Shown piece by piece: positions 44,511 through 53,324 of a stretch of DNA of 64,000 nucleotides. Numbering within the stretch: the first letter of the stretch is position 1; the number at the start of each line of letters is the position of its first letter. The position numbers and the translations under genes were made by a program. Origin of the DNA: JBGFRR01 sp041695045 (GTDB lineage Bacteria > Bacteroidota > Ignavibacteria > UBA10030); NCBI GenBank assembly GCA_041695045.1, contig JBGFRR010000074.1:43792-107791 (forward strand), in the 5' to 3' direction. The notes under the pieces were generated by a model. That model saw nothing but the letters and a program-made list of their open reading frames with translations. It searched no databases and had not been told where the DNA came from.

Positions 44511-45178
44511 CAATACTCCTTGAGGAGAACGGTGAGAAATCGCTTGGTCGTTATCCAGTACGTCATATAACTCCGTTCTGAGCCGTACACTGTTTGAATC
44601 GGAACAAACCGCATCTGGTAACCCTTGTTCGCCGCTTTGATCAGGAACTCCGTCTCCGCTTCGTAGCCGGGAGCTTCGATCTTCACCTCCTCGATCACCC
44701 GTCGCGCAATCAACCGATACCCGCATTGACTGTCTTTCACCGTGATTCCGGTCCGAGCGCTGACGAGCGCAGAAGTGATGGTATTCGAAAGCCGCCGCGC
44801 AATTGGCATCGACGTTCCTTTGCGCGTCCGGTATCCGATGACGATGTCCGGCGAAAGCAACCGATACACGTTCATGAAACTTGGAAGGTCTTCCGGCCGG
44901 TGCTGCAAATCTGCGTCCATGGTTACGACGGCATCCCACGGCAAGTTCTGCAACACGTAGTCAAAACCCGTCTGCAACGCGCGCCCTTTACCGCAATTGA
45001 CCGTGTGCCGAACCACCTCGGCTCCCAACCGACTCGCGGTTTCACTTGTCGCGTCCGACGAACCATCATCAACAACCACAATATCCTGAGCATGAACAAT
45101 CTTTCCTACTTGCGCCAGCAACGCAGGAAGCGTTGCCTCAGCGTTGTAAGCAGGAATTAAAACTCCGATGCGATCCAT
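44510..45178 (-). CDS. Family 2 glycosyltransferase (dolichyl-phosphate-mannose-synthase-like)
   Basis: 222 residues: GVLIPAYNAEATLPALL, VVDDGSSDAT, NCGKGRALQTGFDYVL, VVTMDADLQHRPEDLP and DSQCGYRL. GT-A fold, no membrane anchor apparent, so it probably makes a polyprenyl-phosphate sugar on the cytosolic side. ATG at 45178, 3 bases after folP. Confidence 0.92.
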   Translation of the reverse strand: MDRIGVLIPAYNAEATLPALLAQVGKIVHAQDIVVVDDGSSDATSETASRLGAEVVRHTVNCGKGRALQTGFDYVLQNLPWDAVVTMDADLQHRPEDLPSFMNVYRLLSPDIVIGYRTRKGTSMPIARRLSNTITSALVSARTGITVKDSQCGYRLIARRVIEEVKIEAPGYEAETEFLIKAANKGYQMRFVPIQTVYGSERSYMTYWITTKRFLTVLLKEY

Positions 45179-45181
45179 CTG

Positions 45182-46033
45182 CTATGCCGACCTCAATGCG
45201 TCCGCGACCCGGGAGACGCGCGTCATCGCTTGAACATCGTGCACACGGACAATGTGCGCTCCTCGAAGGACGCACGCGGCAACGGCAGCGGCGGTTCCCT
45301 CAAGTCGCTCCTCGACGGGAAGGTTGAGGATTGTGCCGATGAATGATTTCCGCGACGGACCGACGAGCACGGGAAAGCTAAGCTCGTTGAAGGCATGCAG
45401 TTCGCGCATGAGTGTAAGATTGTGTTCGAGCGTCTTGCCGAATCCGAGCCCCGGATCGATGATGATCTGTTCTATCCCAACTCGTTGAGCTCGCTCTGTT
45501 TGCTGACGGAGAAACGATTTGACCTCCAGCACAACATCGCCATAGTGCGGGTTTGCTTGCATGGTCTTCGGCGTTCCCTTCATGTGCATGAGGACAACCG
45601 ATGCACGGCGCCGGGCAACCACCTCCGCCATCCGCGCGTCCATCGTCATTGCGCTGATGTCATTCACGATCACGGCACCGGCATCCAGCGCTGCTTCGGC
45701 AACTTCCGATTTGTAGGTGTCGATGGAAAGCGGCGCGTCCGTTCTCTTTGCAAGTTCGCGAATCACGGGCAGAACTCGCCGAAGCTCCTCCTCGGCCGGC
45801 ACGGGATCGGAGCCGGGGCGCGTGGACTCGCCGCCGATGTCGATGAAGTCCGCTCCTTCCTCAAGCATGGTCAGCGCGTGCGCAACGGCCCGGTCGGGAT
45901 TAACGTGCAGGCCTCCGTCCGAAAAGGAATCCGGCGTCACGTTGAGGACCCCCATGATGTGCGTTCGAGACGAGAGGTCGTACGACCGCGCGCCGAACGC
46001 AAAACGAAACCGTTGTTGAACTTCAGTCTGCAC
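45182..46033 (-). CDS. folP: Dihydropteroate synthase
   Basis: Folate synthesis. 283 residues with IMGVLNVTPDSFSDGG, GGESTRPGSDPV, VNDISAM, and IIDPGLGFGKT. GTG at 46033 is the start; the next Met is inside the catalytic core. First gene of the folP-GT2-pcm-miaA run. Confidence 0.95.
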   Translation of the reverse strand: MQTEVQQRFRFAFGARSYDLSSRTHIMGVLNVTPDSFSDGGLHVNPDRAVAHALTMLEEGADFIDIGGESTRPGSDPVPAEEELRRVLPVIRELAKRTDAPLSIDTYKSEVAEAALDAGAVIVNDISAMTMDARMAEVVARRRASVVLMHMKGTPKTMQANPHYGDVVLEVKSFLRQQTERAQRVGIEQIIIDPGLGFGKTLEHNLTLMRELHAFNELSFPVLVGPSRKSFIGTILNLPVEERLEGTAAAVAACVLRGAHIVRVHDVQAMTRVSRVADALRSA

Positions 46034-46137
46034 GATGGTTGAAACTGCTCTGGACGAATTGAAGGCGCGGGAATGGATTCAATGCTGCGATACCGACTGA
46101 TTGAAAGATACGAAGAAACGAGAGAAGAAAGAAGAGA

Positions 46138-46296
46138 TCACGGCTCGCTGCACGAATGGTAGAATCCGCATTTCGGGCAGATAAGCTTACAGCGCCGCCC
46201 TTCGAGCAGTGTGCCGCAGTTGACGCAGTACTGCCAGTAATGGAAGTCTGTAGCGGCGGATGTCGGCTCTGGAGAGAGTCGCTCTTCGGATTTCAT
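46138..46296 (-). CDS. Small zinc-ribbon protein (52 residues)
   Basis: A short open frame with two knuckles: YCVNCGTLL (C24, C27) and LICPKCGFYH (C40, C43), plus C36 and C49. A Zn-binding rubredoxin-like ribbon is likely. ATG at 46296; no clear ribosome site. It ends about 105 bases before the folP start on the same strand. It could bind RNA or DNA or serve as an assembly scaffold; function unknown. The intact Cys pattern argues for a real gene despite the size. Confidence 0.68.
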   Translation of the reverse strand: MKSEERLSPEPTSAATDFHYWQYCVNCGTLLEGRRCKLICPKCGFYHSCSEP

Positions 46297-46341
46297 GGCA
46301 TAAAGATACCGATTGCAGGCAGCGATGTCAAGAAGCGATGC

Positions 46342-47781
46342 CTACCACGCAAGGCGGAGCAATGCAACACCCACCGCTTTCACTGCCCACACCATGTTGG
46401 ATGGTTCCTTGTCGGTCGTGAACTCGGGAACGTCGAGCGAAGAATGGTAGTATGCGGAGTAATCGACGACAACGGAATCCGGATGACCCTTCCAGGCGCG
46501 AGAGCTCCAGCCCGGTGTCTGAGGAAGCGTGCGCACTTCATTCCACGCCGCGGTGTAGATTGTTACAGAGGGAATTTCCACGGCGGGGAGCTTGAGGCGT
46601 TTCAGATAGTCGGGGAGAAAGACGTACGAATCCGTCCCGCCCTGTGACGGTGTTGTCGTTGCTTCATCCCAGTAACCCTTCATGCCTGCGTACTCCTCAC
46701 CGATGGCATTGAGGGTTCGAAGAAGTTTTTCATTGTGCGGGATGTCGTTCGATTCAAAGTAGATGCAATTGCGCGTGACGCCCGCGCCGATCTGGTCATA
46801 GTTCATAACGCCTAAAATCTTGTCGAGCCGGCCAGCATGGCGCATCACATACTGCTCCGCCGATGCGTACTCATCCGCCCACACGATGAACGCGATGCTG
46901 TGCTTCGGACGGGGCAATTCTTTCGCCGTGATCATCCCTTGCAGCACACGGCCAAGCTCAACGAGACCGGCAACACCCGATGCATTATCGTCAGCTCCGG
47001 GACCTCCCGAATCCGAATCTCCATGTGCACAGACGATGTAATAGCTATCGCGTTCTCCGGGGATGGTTGCAATGACTGTCTGAGGCACGCCGGGGGAAAT
47101 TGTCGTCTGAGCCGAAAACCGCATCGTCACCGACTCGCCTTCTGTCAAAAGACGGTGAAGCGTGCTGCCGTTGTTGTAGGAAAGGAGAAACACGGGAATG
47201 GAGTTTTCATTCGACCTACGGAGATTCGTGATGAACGCCCAGTCGGGGTACATCCCCTCCCGCGCGGGATAGTAACTCAAGACGCACACAGCCCCCAACC
47301 GGACGAATTCCTGATAGAGTCGATCTGTTACCGCCCGTTTCGTCAGTAGAATCTTCCCCTGTGCACGTTCCCTCGTGATGCCCCCCTCTACGTCTGCGTC
47401 CATCACCTGTGCGCTGCTGGGTGTGACGCTCGGGGAAAATCCCGCGAGCCATTCGTTCTGAATCAATCCGGACATTCCTCGCGGCGCCTCCACAACGAGT
47501 TCCCATTGCTGATGGACAAAACCCAACCGCTCGCGGTCTTCTTCCACTGTTACCTGTAATCCATGCTGCTTGAATTGCTCGACAAGATACTCTGCGCTGC
47601 GTTGACCGTGTTGTGTTCCACCCATACGGTGCCCAAACGGCATCAGCTCCCATACTGTCGCACGTAGTTGGGCTTCGGAAACGTTCGCGGCAAACCGCTT
47701 CTCCAGTTCCGATTGTGCAAGCACGTGATGCACGAATGCAGCACAAAGCGTGATAACAAGCAGGAGATACCGTGAAGTCAT
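46342..47781 (-). CDS. Secreted M28 metallopeptidase
   Basis: 479 residues from ATG at 47781 with signal peptide MTSRYLLLVITLCAAFVHHVLAQ. It has an N-terminal PA-type insert, then the M28 zinc core: VCAHGDSDSGGPGADDNASGVAG (His, Asp ligands), WADEYASAEQY (Glu pair replaced by Asp-Glu) and MNYDQIG. The last ligand, usually His in a SDHxPF segment, appears as Asp in GGTDSYVF. Probably an aminopeptidase or carboxypeptidase acting in the periplasm or outside. Confidence 0.88.
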   Translation of the reverse strand: MTSRYLLLVITLCAAFVHHVLAQSELEKRFAANVSEAQLRATVWELMPFGHRMGGTQHGQRSAEYLVEQFKQHGLQVTVEEDRERLGFVHQQWELVVEAPRGMSGLIQNEWLAGFSPSVTPSSAQVMDADVEGGITRERAQGKILLTKRAVTDRLYQEFVRLGAVCVLSYYPAREGMYPDWAFITNLRRSNENSIPVFLLSYNNGSTLHRLLTEGESVTMRFSAQTTISPGVPQTVIATIPGERDSYYIVCAHGDSDSGGPGADDNASGVAGLVELGRVLQGMITAKELPRPKHSIAFIVWADEYASAEQYVMRHAGRLDKILGVMNYDQIGAGVTRNCIYFESNDIPHNEKLLRTLNAIGEEYAGMKGYWDEATTTPSQGGTDSYVFLPDYLKRLKLPAVEIPSVTIYTAAWNEVRTLPQTPGWSSRAWKGHPDSVVVDYSAYYHSSLDVPEFTTDKEPSNMVWAVKAVGVALLRLAW

Positions 47782-47850
47782 GGTGAGTGTATTGACGGTG
47801 GGGATGATCATGTGGCTCGAATCATAAGGGGAAGTTTGACGATTGGCAAG

Positions 47851-47882
47851 AAAAAAGGGGCGAGCCGATGGCCCGACCCTTT
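47851..47882 (-). terminator. Terminator after superoxide dismutase
   Basis: On the minus strand AGGGTCGGGCC-ATC-GGCTCGCCCCT folds with two mismatches and is followed by TTTTTTC, starting 23 bases after the sod stop. Confidence 0.8.
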
Positions 47883-47904
47883 CGCGATGCAGAGAATGAT
47901 GATA

Positions 47905-48537
47905 TCACTTTCCGGCAACGAACTTGTTGTAGCGTTCGTTGATGCGTCCCCAATGGAGGTTCGCGAGGAAGTTGTCGATGTACTTTGCTCGCCCCGGTCC
48001 GTCTTTGTGGTAGTAGGCATGCTCAAAGACATCGCACGAGATCAACGGCACGCCACCCCAGATGGCTCCGTACTGGTGCTCATCGACCAACACATTCAGG
48101 AGTCGGCCGGAGTACAGGCGGTCGTACACAAGCAATCCCCAACCGCTCAACTTGGCTGCGACTGCGGTCGCCTTGAAATCAGTCTTCCACGCATCGAACG
48201 AGCCAAATTCTTTTTCGATCGCCGCTGTGACTTCAGGGCCTTTGGCAGGGTCTCCATCTCCTCCCATCACCTCCCAGTAGATGTCGTGCAAGAGCGCCCC
48301 TGAGTGGTTCCAAGTGAATCGGCGCTTCAGCTCGCCGATGACGCTGTAGTTCCCGTTCGCCGCCGCCCGGTCCGCTCCCTCAAGTCCCTTCTCGATGTTA
48401 TTCAGAGCGGTAACGTATCCCTTGTGGTGCGTGTTGTAATGCCAGTCCGTCGTCTCTGAGCTAACGACGTTCGATAGAAGCTTTTTTGCTTCTTCGTCAG
48501 AATAAGGACGCGGGTTAAATTTCCATTCGTATGCCAT
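47905..48537 (-). CDS. Superoxide dismutase (Fe/Mn family)
   Basis: Detoxifies superoxide in the cytosol. 210 residues; metal ligands are expected at the His in DWHYNTHHKGYV, at NHSGALLHDIYW, and at the Asp and His of CDVFEHAYY. Fe versus Mn cannot be decided by eye. ATG at 48537 with AAAGGAGA upstream. It stands between two terminators, so it is a monocistron. It lies just downstream of the suf operon. Confidence 0.95.
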   Translation of the reverse strand: MAYEWKFNPRPYSDEEAKKLLSNVVSSETTDWHYNTHHKGYVTALNNIEKGLEGADRAAANGNYSVIGELKRRFTWNHSGALLHDIYWEVMGGDGDPAKGPEVTAAIEKEFGSFDAWKTDFKATAVAAKLSGWGLLVYDRLYSGRLLNVLVDEHQYGAIWGGVPLISCDVFEHAYYHKDGPGRAKYIDNFLANLHWGRINERYNKFVAGK

Positions 48538-48621
48538 ATGAGGTCTCCTTTCTTTCTTGAAGTAGGACAATGAGTTAGAGAATCTACTTCATCCATACAT
48601 TTGAGAGTAGGATGAAAGAAA

Positions 48622-48642
48622 AAGGGTCGAATGTCGACCCTT
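48622..48642 (-). terminator. Terminator of the suf operon
   Basis: AAGGGTCGA pairs perfectly with TCGACCCTT around ATG-complement loop, then TTTTTCTTTC on the minus strand. It is 53 bases after the sufT stop and separates suf from sod. Confidence 0.85.
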
Positions 48643-48694
48643 CAACACTTCCATGCAACACATATTACTTTCTTACGAAAAGGGAGAACGCCCA

Positions 48695-49072
48695 TCACAT
48701 ATTCAACATCATGCGTGCCGCTTCCGACATCATGCCTGGATTCCACGGTGGGTCGAACGTCAGCTCGACCATAGCATTGGCGACGCCGGGAATCTGCTGC
48801 ATACGGCGGCGCGCGTCTGCTGCGATCATCGGGCCCATGCCGCAACCCGGTGCCGTGAGCGTCATCTTCACGTAGACGTTCGCCTCTCCGGTGTTCTCTT
48901 CTTCGACCTTCATGCTGTAGACTAATCCAAGGTCAACAATGTTCACCGGAATCTCCGGGTCGTAGCATTGCTTCAGGGCGTTCCAAACCTCTTCCTCTGT
49001 TACAGACTTTGGAGCGGCATCAGTTTGCGTTGACTCGGCGGATTGCTGTGTATCGAGCTGTTTTTCACTCAT
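48695..49072 (-). CDS. sufT: DUF59/MIP18-type Fe-S assembly protein (SufT-like)
   Basis: 125 residues from ATG at 49072 (AAAGGT upstream). The core is EEEVWNALKQCYDPEIPVNIVDLGLVYSMKV, LTAPGCGMGPMIAADARRRM and VELTFDPPWNPGMMSE, the DUF59 signature with its Cys. A ~35-residue acidic, Gln/Thr-rich leader precedes it. Supports Fe-S maturation in other bacteria. Last gene of the operon. Confidence 0.9.
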   Translation of the reverse strand: MSEKQLDTQQSAESTQTDAAPKSVTEEEVWNALKQCYDPEIPVNIVDLGLVYSMKVEEENTGEANVYVKMTLTAPGCGMGPMIAADARRRMQQIPGVANAMVELTFDPPWNPGMMSEAARMMLNM

Positions 49073-49092
49073 AAGACCTTTTTTCACACTCC

Positions 49093-49458
49093 TTACACAC
49101 CAAACGAATGGCCACAACCGCAATGACGTTGTGCGTTTGGATTGTTAAAGACAAAACCACGTCCGTTGAGGCCGTCTTGAAAATCGAGCGTTGTACCGGA
49201 AAGATAGAAGAGACTCTTGGGGTCGACGTACACCGTGAGTCCTTCAATCGTGAAGACCTCATCGCCGGTCCTCGGCTTTTCGTCGAACGCGAGCACGTAG
49301 CTCAAGCCGGAACATCCTCCTCCCTTTACTCCCAACCGAAGGCCATGCATTTCAGGAATGTTGTTTTCACTCTTGATGCGCCGCACCTCTTCCGCTGCAC
49401 GAGGCGTCATGAATACCTCGTCTCGCGTCTGCGGCGGTGCCTGGGTCATTGGCTCCAT
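49093..49458 (-). CDS. sufA: A-type Fe-S carrier (SufA/IscA family)
   Basis: 121 residues: VFMTPRAAEEVRRI, RLGVKGGGCSGLSYVL and C-terminal QRHCGCGHSF, giving the three conserved cysteines. The ATG at 49458 has AAGGAG eight bases upstream. Receives clusters from the SufBCD scaffold. Confidence 0.94.
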   Translation of the reverse strand: MEPMTQAPPQTRDEVFMTPRAAEEVRRIKSENNIPEMHGLRLGVKGGGCSGLSYVLAFDEKPRTGDEVFTIEGLTVYVDPKSLFYLSGTTLDFQDGLNGRGFVFNNPNAQRHCGCGHSFGV

Positions 49459-49473
49459 GATTCTCACTCCTTC

Positions 49474-49926
49474 CTATTCAGTCGAAACAATGGTTGCAGT
49501 GGATGTCAATGCGCCTTTCAGCGTGTGCCAGGCAAGACTTGCACATTTAACTCTTGTAGGGAACTCGCTCACGCCGGAGAAAGCGGCTAACTTACCAAGC
49601 TCTTCAATGTTGTCGAACCCGTCCAACTCTCCCGTCACTAACTGATGAAACGTTTCAAACAACTGTTCTGCTTCTTCCTTCGACTTCCCTTTGACGGCAG
49701 ATGTCATGAGCGAAGCGGATGCTTTGGAAATCGCGCAGCCCGAGCCGGTAAAGCTCACATCTTCGATTCGGTCATTCGTGAGCTTCAGATACACTGTATA
49801 ATGATCGCCACACAGTGGGTTGTCGCCTTCGACCGAGCGGTTGGCATCCTCCATCGCGCGATAGTTTCGCGGGTTCTTGTTATGGTCGAGGATGACCTCC
49901 TGATACAGCGCTCGAAGCTCAGACAT
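49474..49926 (-). CDS. sufU: SufU-type Fe-S assembly/sulfur-transfer protein
   Basis: 150 residues from ATG at 49926: MSELRALYQEVILDHNKNPRNYR, GDNPLCGDHYTVYL, FTGSGCAISKASASLMT and VKCASLAWHTL. Three Cys plus Asp match zinc-SufU, which takes sulfur from SufS. The long in-frame upstream stretch is inside sufS and non-conserved. Starts at the sufS stop (TAATG). Confidence 0.94.
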   Translation of the reverse strand: MSELRALYQEVILDHNKNPRNYRAMEDANRSVEGDNPLCGDHYTVYLKLTNDRIEDVSFTGSGCAISKASASLMTSAVKGKSKEEAEQLFETFHQLVTGELDGFDNIEELGKLAAFSGVSEFPTRVKCASLAWHTLKGALTSTATIVSTE

Positions 49927-51188
49927 TAGTGAAACACCTTCAGTACGTTGTGAATTCCGCTCACGAGCGCGTCGACCTCTTGCATCGTATTGTAGAACGC
50001 GAACGAAGCTCGTGTCGTTGCCGGAACGCCAAAGCGAATCATCACCGGTTGAGCACAGTGGTGCCCCGTGCGGACTGCAATCCCTTCCCCGTCCAGGATC
50101 GTTCCGATATCGTGAGGATGGATATCCCCCAGCACAAAGGAAATCACCCCGGCCTTCTCTCGTGCCGTTCCGATGATCCGCAAGCCGTCGACCTGTTTCA
50201 ACTTCTGCGTTGCATACTCGAGCAGTGCATGCTCGTGATTTTCTACCGCACTCCAATCCAGCGCATTCAGATAATCGATTGCTTCTCCCAGTCCGATTAC
50301 GCCGGCGATGTTCGGCGTGCCTGCTTCGAACTTATACGGCAGGTCGTTGAAGATTGTTCGCTCGAACGCGACCGACTTAATCATGTCCCCGCCTCCCTGA
50401 TACGGCGGCATAGCATCGAGCAGACTCTGCTTGCCATAGAGAACGCCGATGCCCGTTGGACCGAACACCTTGTGAGAAGAAAACACATAGAAGTCGGCGT
50501 TGAGGGCCTGGACATCTACTCGCACATGCGGAATGGCCTGAGCGCCATCAACAAGCACGGGAATACCGCGAGCATGCGCAGCGGCAATCATTTCGCGTAC
50601 GGGGTTTATCGTACCCAGGGCGTTTGAGATATGACTGATCGCGACGAGCTTCGTCCGAGCATTCAGCAGCGTTTCAAACTCAGCGAGCGGAGCCTCGCCG
50701 TCATCCGTGATCCGCACAACGCGAAGTCTCGCTCCGCGCTCCTGACAAAGCAACTGCCAGGGAACGATGTTGGAATGATGCTCGATGCCTGTGATCAGCA
50801 CTTCATCTCCTGCACCCACCTGCATTCGTCCAAACGATGAGGCAACAAGGTTGATCCCCTCCGTGGTACCTCGTGTGAAAACGACTTCGCTCACATCGCC
50901 AGCGTTGATGAACCGCTGAACCTTCTTCCGGGCATTTTCATAGGCATGCGTCGCCCGCTCGCTCAACGTGTGGACACCGCGATGCACATTGGAATTGTCC
51001 TCGCGATAATACCTCATGATAGCGTCCAGCACACGCTGAGGCTTCTGGCTTGTGGCAGCATTGTCCAGATAGACGAGCGGCTTCCCTTTGACACGCTGAT
51101 GAAGAATAGGGAAGTCCTCGCGAATGCGCTCGACATCGAGAGTCTTCGCAGCAGCGGAGGACACTATAGTGGCCGATGGCGTACTCAT
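49926..51188 (-). CDS. sufS: Cysteine desulfurase SufS
   Basis: PLP enzyme that provides persulfide sulfur. 420 residues: YLDNAATSQKP, TRGTTEGINLVA, EHHSNIVPWQ, PLP Lys in SSHKVFGPTG and the catalytic Cys in RTGHHCAQP. ATG at 51188 overlaps the sufD stop. Confidence 0.96.
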   Translation of the reverse strand: MSTPSATIVSSAAAKTLDVERIREDFPILHQRVKGKPLVYLDNAATSQKPQRVLDAIMRYYREDNSNVHRGVHTLSERATHAYENARKKVQRFINAGDVSEVVFTRGTTEGINLVASSFGRMQVGAGDEVLITGIEHHSNIVPWQLLCQERGARLRVVRITDDGEAPLAEFETLLNARTKLVAISHISNALGTINPVREMIAAAHARGIPVLVDGAQAIPHVRVDVQALNADFYVFSSHKVFGPTGIGVLYGKQSLLDAMPPYQGGGDMIKSVAFERTIFNDLPYKFEAGTPNIAGVIGLGEAIDYLNALDWSAVENHEHALLEYATQKLKQVDGLRIIGTAREKAGVISFVLGDIHPHDIGTILDGEGIAVRTGHHCAQPVMIRFGVPATTRASFAFYNTMQEVDALVSGIHNVLKVFH

Positions 51189-52522
51189 GCTACTTTGATT
51201 CGTCCCTGCTGGAGCCGTTCATGGAGAAGGTTGTCCAACATAGCCCGCAGCGGCTCGATTTGGATTCGGTTGATGACATCGCTGGCGAAGGCATACGCAA
51301 GGAGGTCCTTTGCCATTTCCTCGTCAATGCCGCGCGAGCGCAAGTAGAACAGCGCCTCCGCGTCAATCTGGCCGACGGTGGCTCCATGGGTGCACTTGAC
51401 GTCGTCAGCAAAAATTTCTAATTGCGGCTTGGCATCGATTTGTGCGTGGTCTGAGAGCAGCAGCGTTTTGTTTGTCTGCTTGGCGTCGGTTTTCTGTGCA
51501 TCCTTCCGGACAAAAATCTTGCCGTTGAAGACGCCGTGCGCTTTGCCGTCGAGAATGGTTTTGTAGAGCTCGTGACTGCTGCAGTTTGGCTTGGCGTGGT
51601 CGATTGCGGTGTGGTTATCGATCAACTGCTGGGCGGTGGCGAGTGTAAGGCCGTTCAGTGTACAATCGATTCCCTCGGCATCCAACACTGCCGTGATGTT
51701 GTTACGCACAATGAGTCCACCCAGCGCCATGGAATTTGAGAGATATCGACTTCCGCCCTGCTGATGAACGTGGGTGCTGGCGATGTGGTAGGCATGGTCG
51801 CCTTCGAGCTGCAGCTTCTCGTGTTCAACAACGGCTTCTTCACCGGTAAGTACCTCTGTTACCGTGTTGGTTAAATACGTGGCGTGCGAGAGAGAGACAT
51901 AGTGCTCAACGAGCTGTACGTTGCCTCGCTTGCCAACAACGATGAGATTGCGTGGATGGATTGCGGCTGCATCCTCATTGCCCGTTGCGATGAAGAGGAG
52001 GTGGATCGGCTGCTCGAGCTCGATACCGTCGGGGATGATGACCGTAGCACCATCCCGCATAAATGCGGTATTCAACAAGGTAAACGCATCACCGATAAAC
52101 TGCGCATACCGTGCGATGTGGGTGTTGACAATCTCGTTGTTCGTCCGGGCTGCGGCAGCCAGACTTCCGAGCACAACGCCCTCTGGCAGTGGAAGAAGCA
52201 TTGACAGGGATTGTACAAAGTGGCCATCCACAAACACCAACTGATGTCCTTCAAATCCGGCAAAGCTGAATCGTTCCACGTCGCTCTTGGAAACACCACG
52301 TGGCGACACCAACACGGGACGGAACGGAGTTTTTGCGATCGGAGCAACGTTGGTGTACTTCCACTCCTCATTGCGCGTCGTCGGGAAACCGAGTTCCGTG
52401 AACCGCTGCAACGCCTGCTTGCGCACTTCATGCAATGGGGAGGGCGCTTCACCGTTAAGACTTTTCTCGAACAGCTTAAAGTTCGACCGGTACCAATTCT
52501 GTATTTGTTCCTGTGTCTGCAT
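51185..52522 (-). CDS. sufD: Fe-S assembly protein SufD
   Basis: 445 residues; beta-helix scaffold partner of SufB and SufC. The C-terminal half shows SHELYKTILDGKAHGVFNGKIFVRKDAQKTDAKQ-type and DDVKCTHGATVGQID motifs (in pieces) and EPLRAMLDNLLHERL. ATG at 52522; lies 11 bases after sufC. Confidence 0.95.
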   Translation of the reverse strand: MQTQEQIQNWYRSNFKLFEKSLNGEAPSPLHEVRKQALQRFTELGFPTTRNEEWKYTNVAPIAKTPFRPVLVSPRGVSKSDVERFSFAGFEGHQLVFVDGHFVQSLSMLLPLPEGVVLGSLAAAARTNNEIVNTHIARYAQFIGDAFTLLNTAFMRDGATVIIPDGIELEQPIHLLFIATGNEDAAAIHPRNLIVVGKRGNVQLVEHYVSLSHATYLTNTVTEVLTGEEAVVEHEKLQLEGDHAYHIASTHVHQQGGSRYLSNSMALGGLIVRNNITAVLDAEGIDCTLNGLTLATAQQLIDNHTAIDHAKPNCSSHELYKTILDGKAHGVFNGKIFVRKDAQKTDAKQTNKTLLLSDHAQIDAKPQLEIFADDVKCTHGATVGQIDAEALFYLRSRGIDEEMAKDLLAYAFASDVINRIQIEPLRAMLDNLLHERLQQGRIKVA

Positions 52523-52533
52523 GCATTCATCCT

Positions 52534-53301
52534 TTACGCATGAACTCCAACGGCTTCTGCTTCCTCTCTCAGCCAGTCGTAGCCTTTCTCCTCTAACTGC
52601 AGCGCCAGCTCCTTGCCACCCGATTTGACAATCCGTCCATCCACCAGCACATGGACGAAGTCGGGAAAAAGGTAATTCAGCAGCCGCTGATAGTGCGTTA
52701 CGACGATCGTTGCGTTCTCCGGCTTGCGGAGTTTGTTCACGCCGTCGGCGACAATGCGCAGCGCGTCGATATCCAGACCGGAGTCAGTCTCGTCGAGAAT
52801 CGCAAGCGTCGGATCGAGGACTGCCAGTTGAAAGATTTCGTTCCGCTTCTTCTCGCCTCCGGAGAATCCCTCATTGACCGAACGGTTGAGGAAGCTCTGC
52901 TCCATATCGACAAGCTTCAGTTTTTCCTTCACGAGCGTGAGGAATTCGATTGCGTCAATCTCTTCGAGTCCCTTGTGCTTGCGGAGAGCGTTAAGGGCCG
53001 ACTTTAAGAAGTAGGCATTCGTGATGCCCGGAATTTCTACGGGATACTGGAACGCGAGGAACACACCTTCCCGCGCTCGCTCTTCAGGATCCATCTCGAG
53101 CAGATTCTTTCCTTTGTACAGCACTTCGCCTTCCGTTACCTCGTACGCCTCCCGCCCGGCCAAGACCTGGGCAAGCGTGCTTTTGCCCGAGCCGTTCGGC
53201 CCCATGATGGCATGAACTTCCCCCGCCTTCACCGTCAAGGTGACGCCGCGGAGAATTTCGTTTCCGTTCACTTCAGCATGCAGATTTCGGATTTCCAACA
53301 T
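52534..53301 (-). CDS. sufC: Fe-S assembly ATPase SufC
   Basis: 255 residues, ABC ATPase: Walker A GPNGSGKSTLAQVL, signature SGGEKKRNEI, Walker B LAILDETDSGLDIDA, switch His in VVTHYQRLL. Powers SufBCD remodelling. ATG at 53301. Confidence 0.97.
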   Translation of the reverse strand: MLEIRNLHAEVNGNEILRGVTLTVKAGEVHAIMGPNGSGKSTLAQVLAGREAYEVTEGEVLYKGKNLLEMDPEERAREGVFLAFQYPVEIPGITNAYFLKSALNALRKHKGLEEIDAIEFLTLVKEKLKLVDMEQSFLNRSVNEGFSGGEKKRNEIFQLAVLDPTLAILDETDSGLDIDALRIVADGVNKLRKPENATIVVTHYQRLLNYLFPDFVHVLVDGRIVKSGGKELALQLEEKGYDWLREEAEAVGVHA

Positions 53302-53324
53302 TCGAACGATTCCTTTCTGAGTGA

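Noticed and set aside
44511..44939. 143-codon upstream extension of pcm
   Set aside because: Lies within the GT2 gene in another frame; the ATGA overlap at 44510 gives the normal start.
49927..50256. 110-codon upstream extension of sufU
   Set aside because: Overlaps sufS in a different frame and has no SufU similarity.
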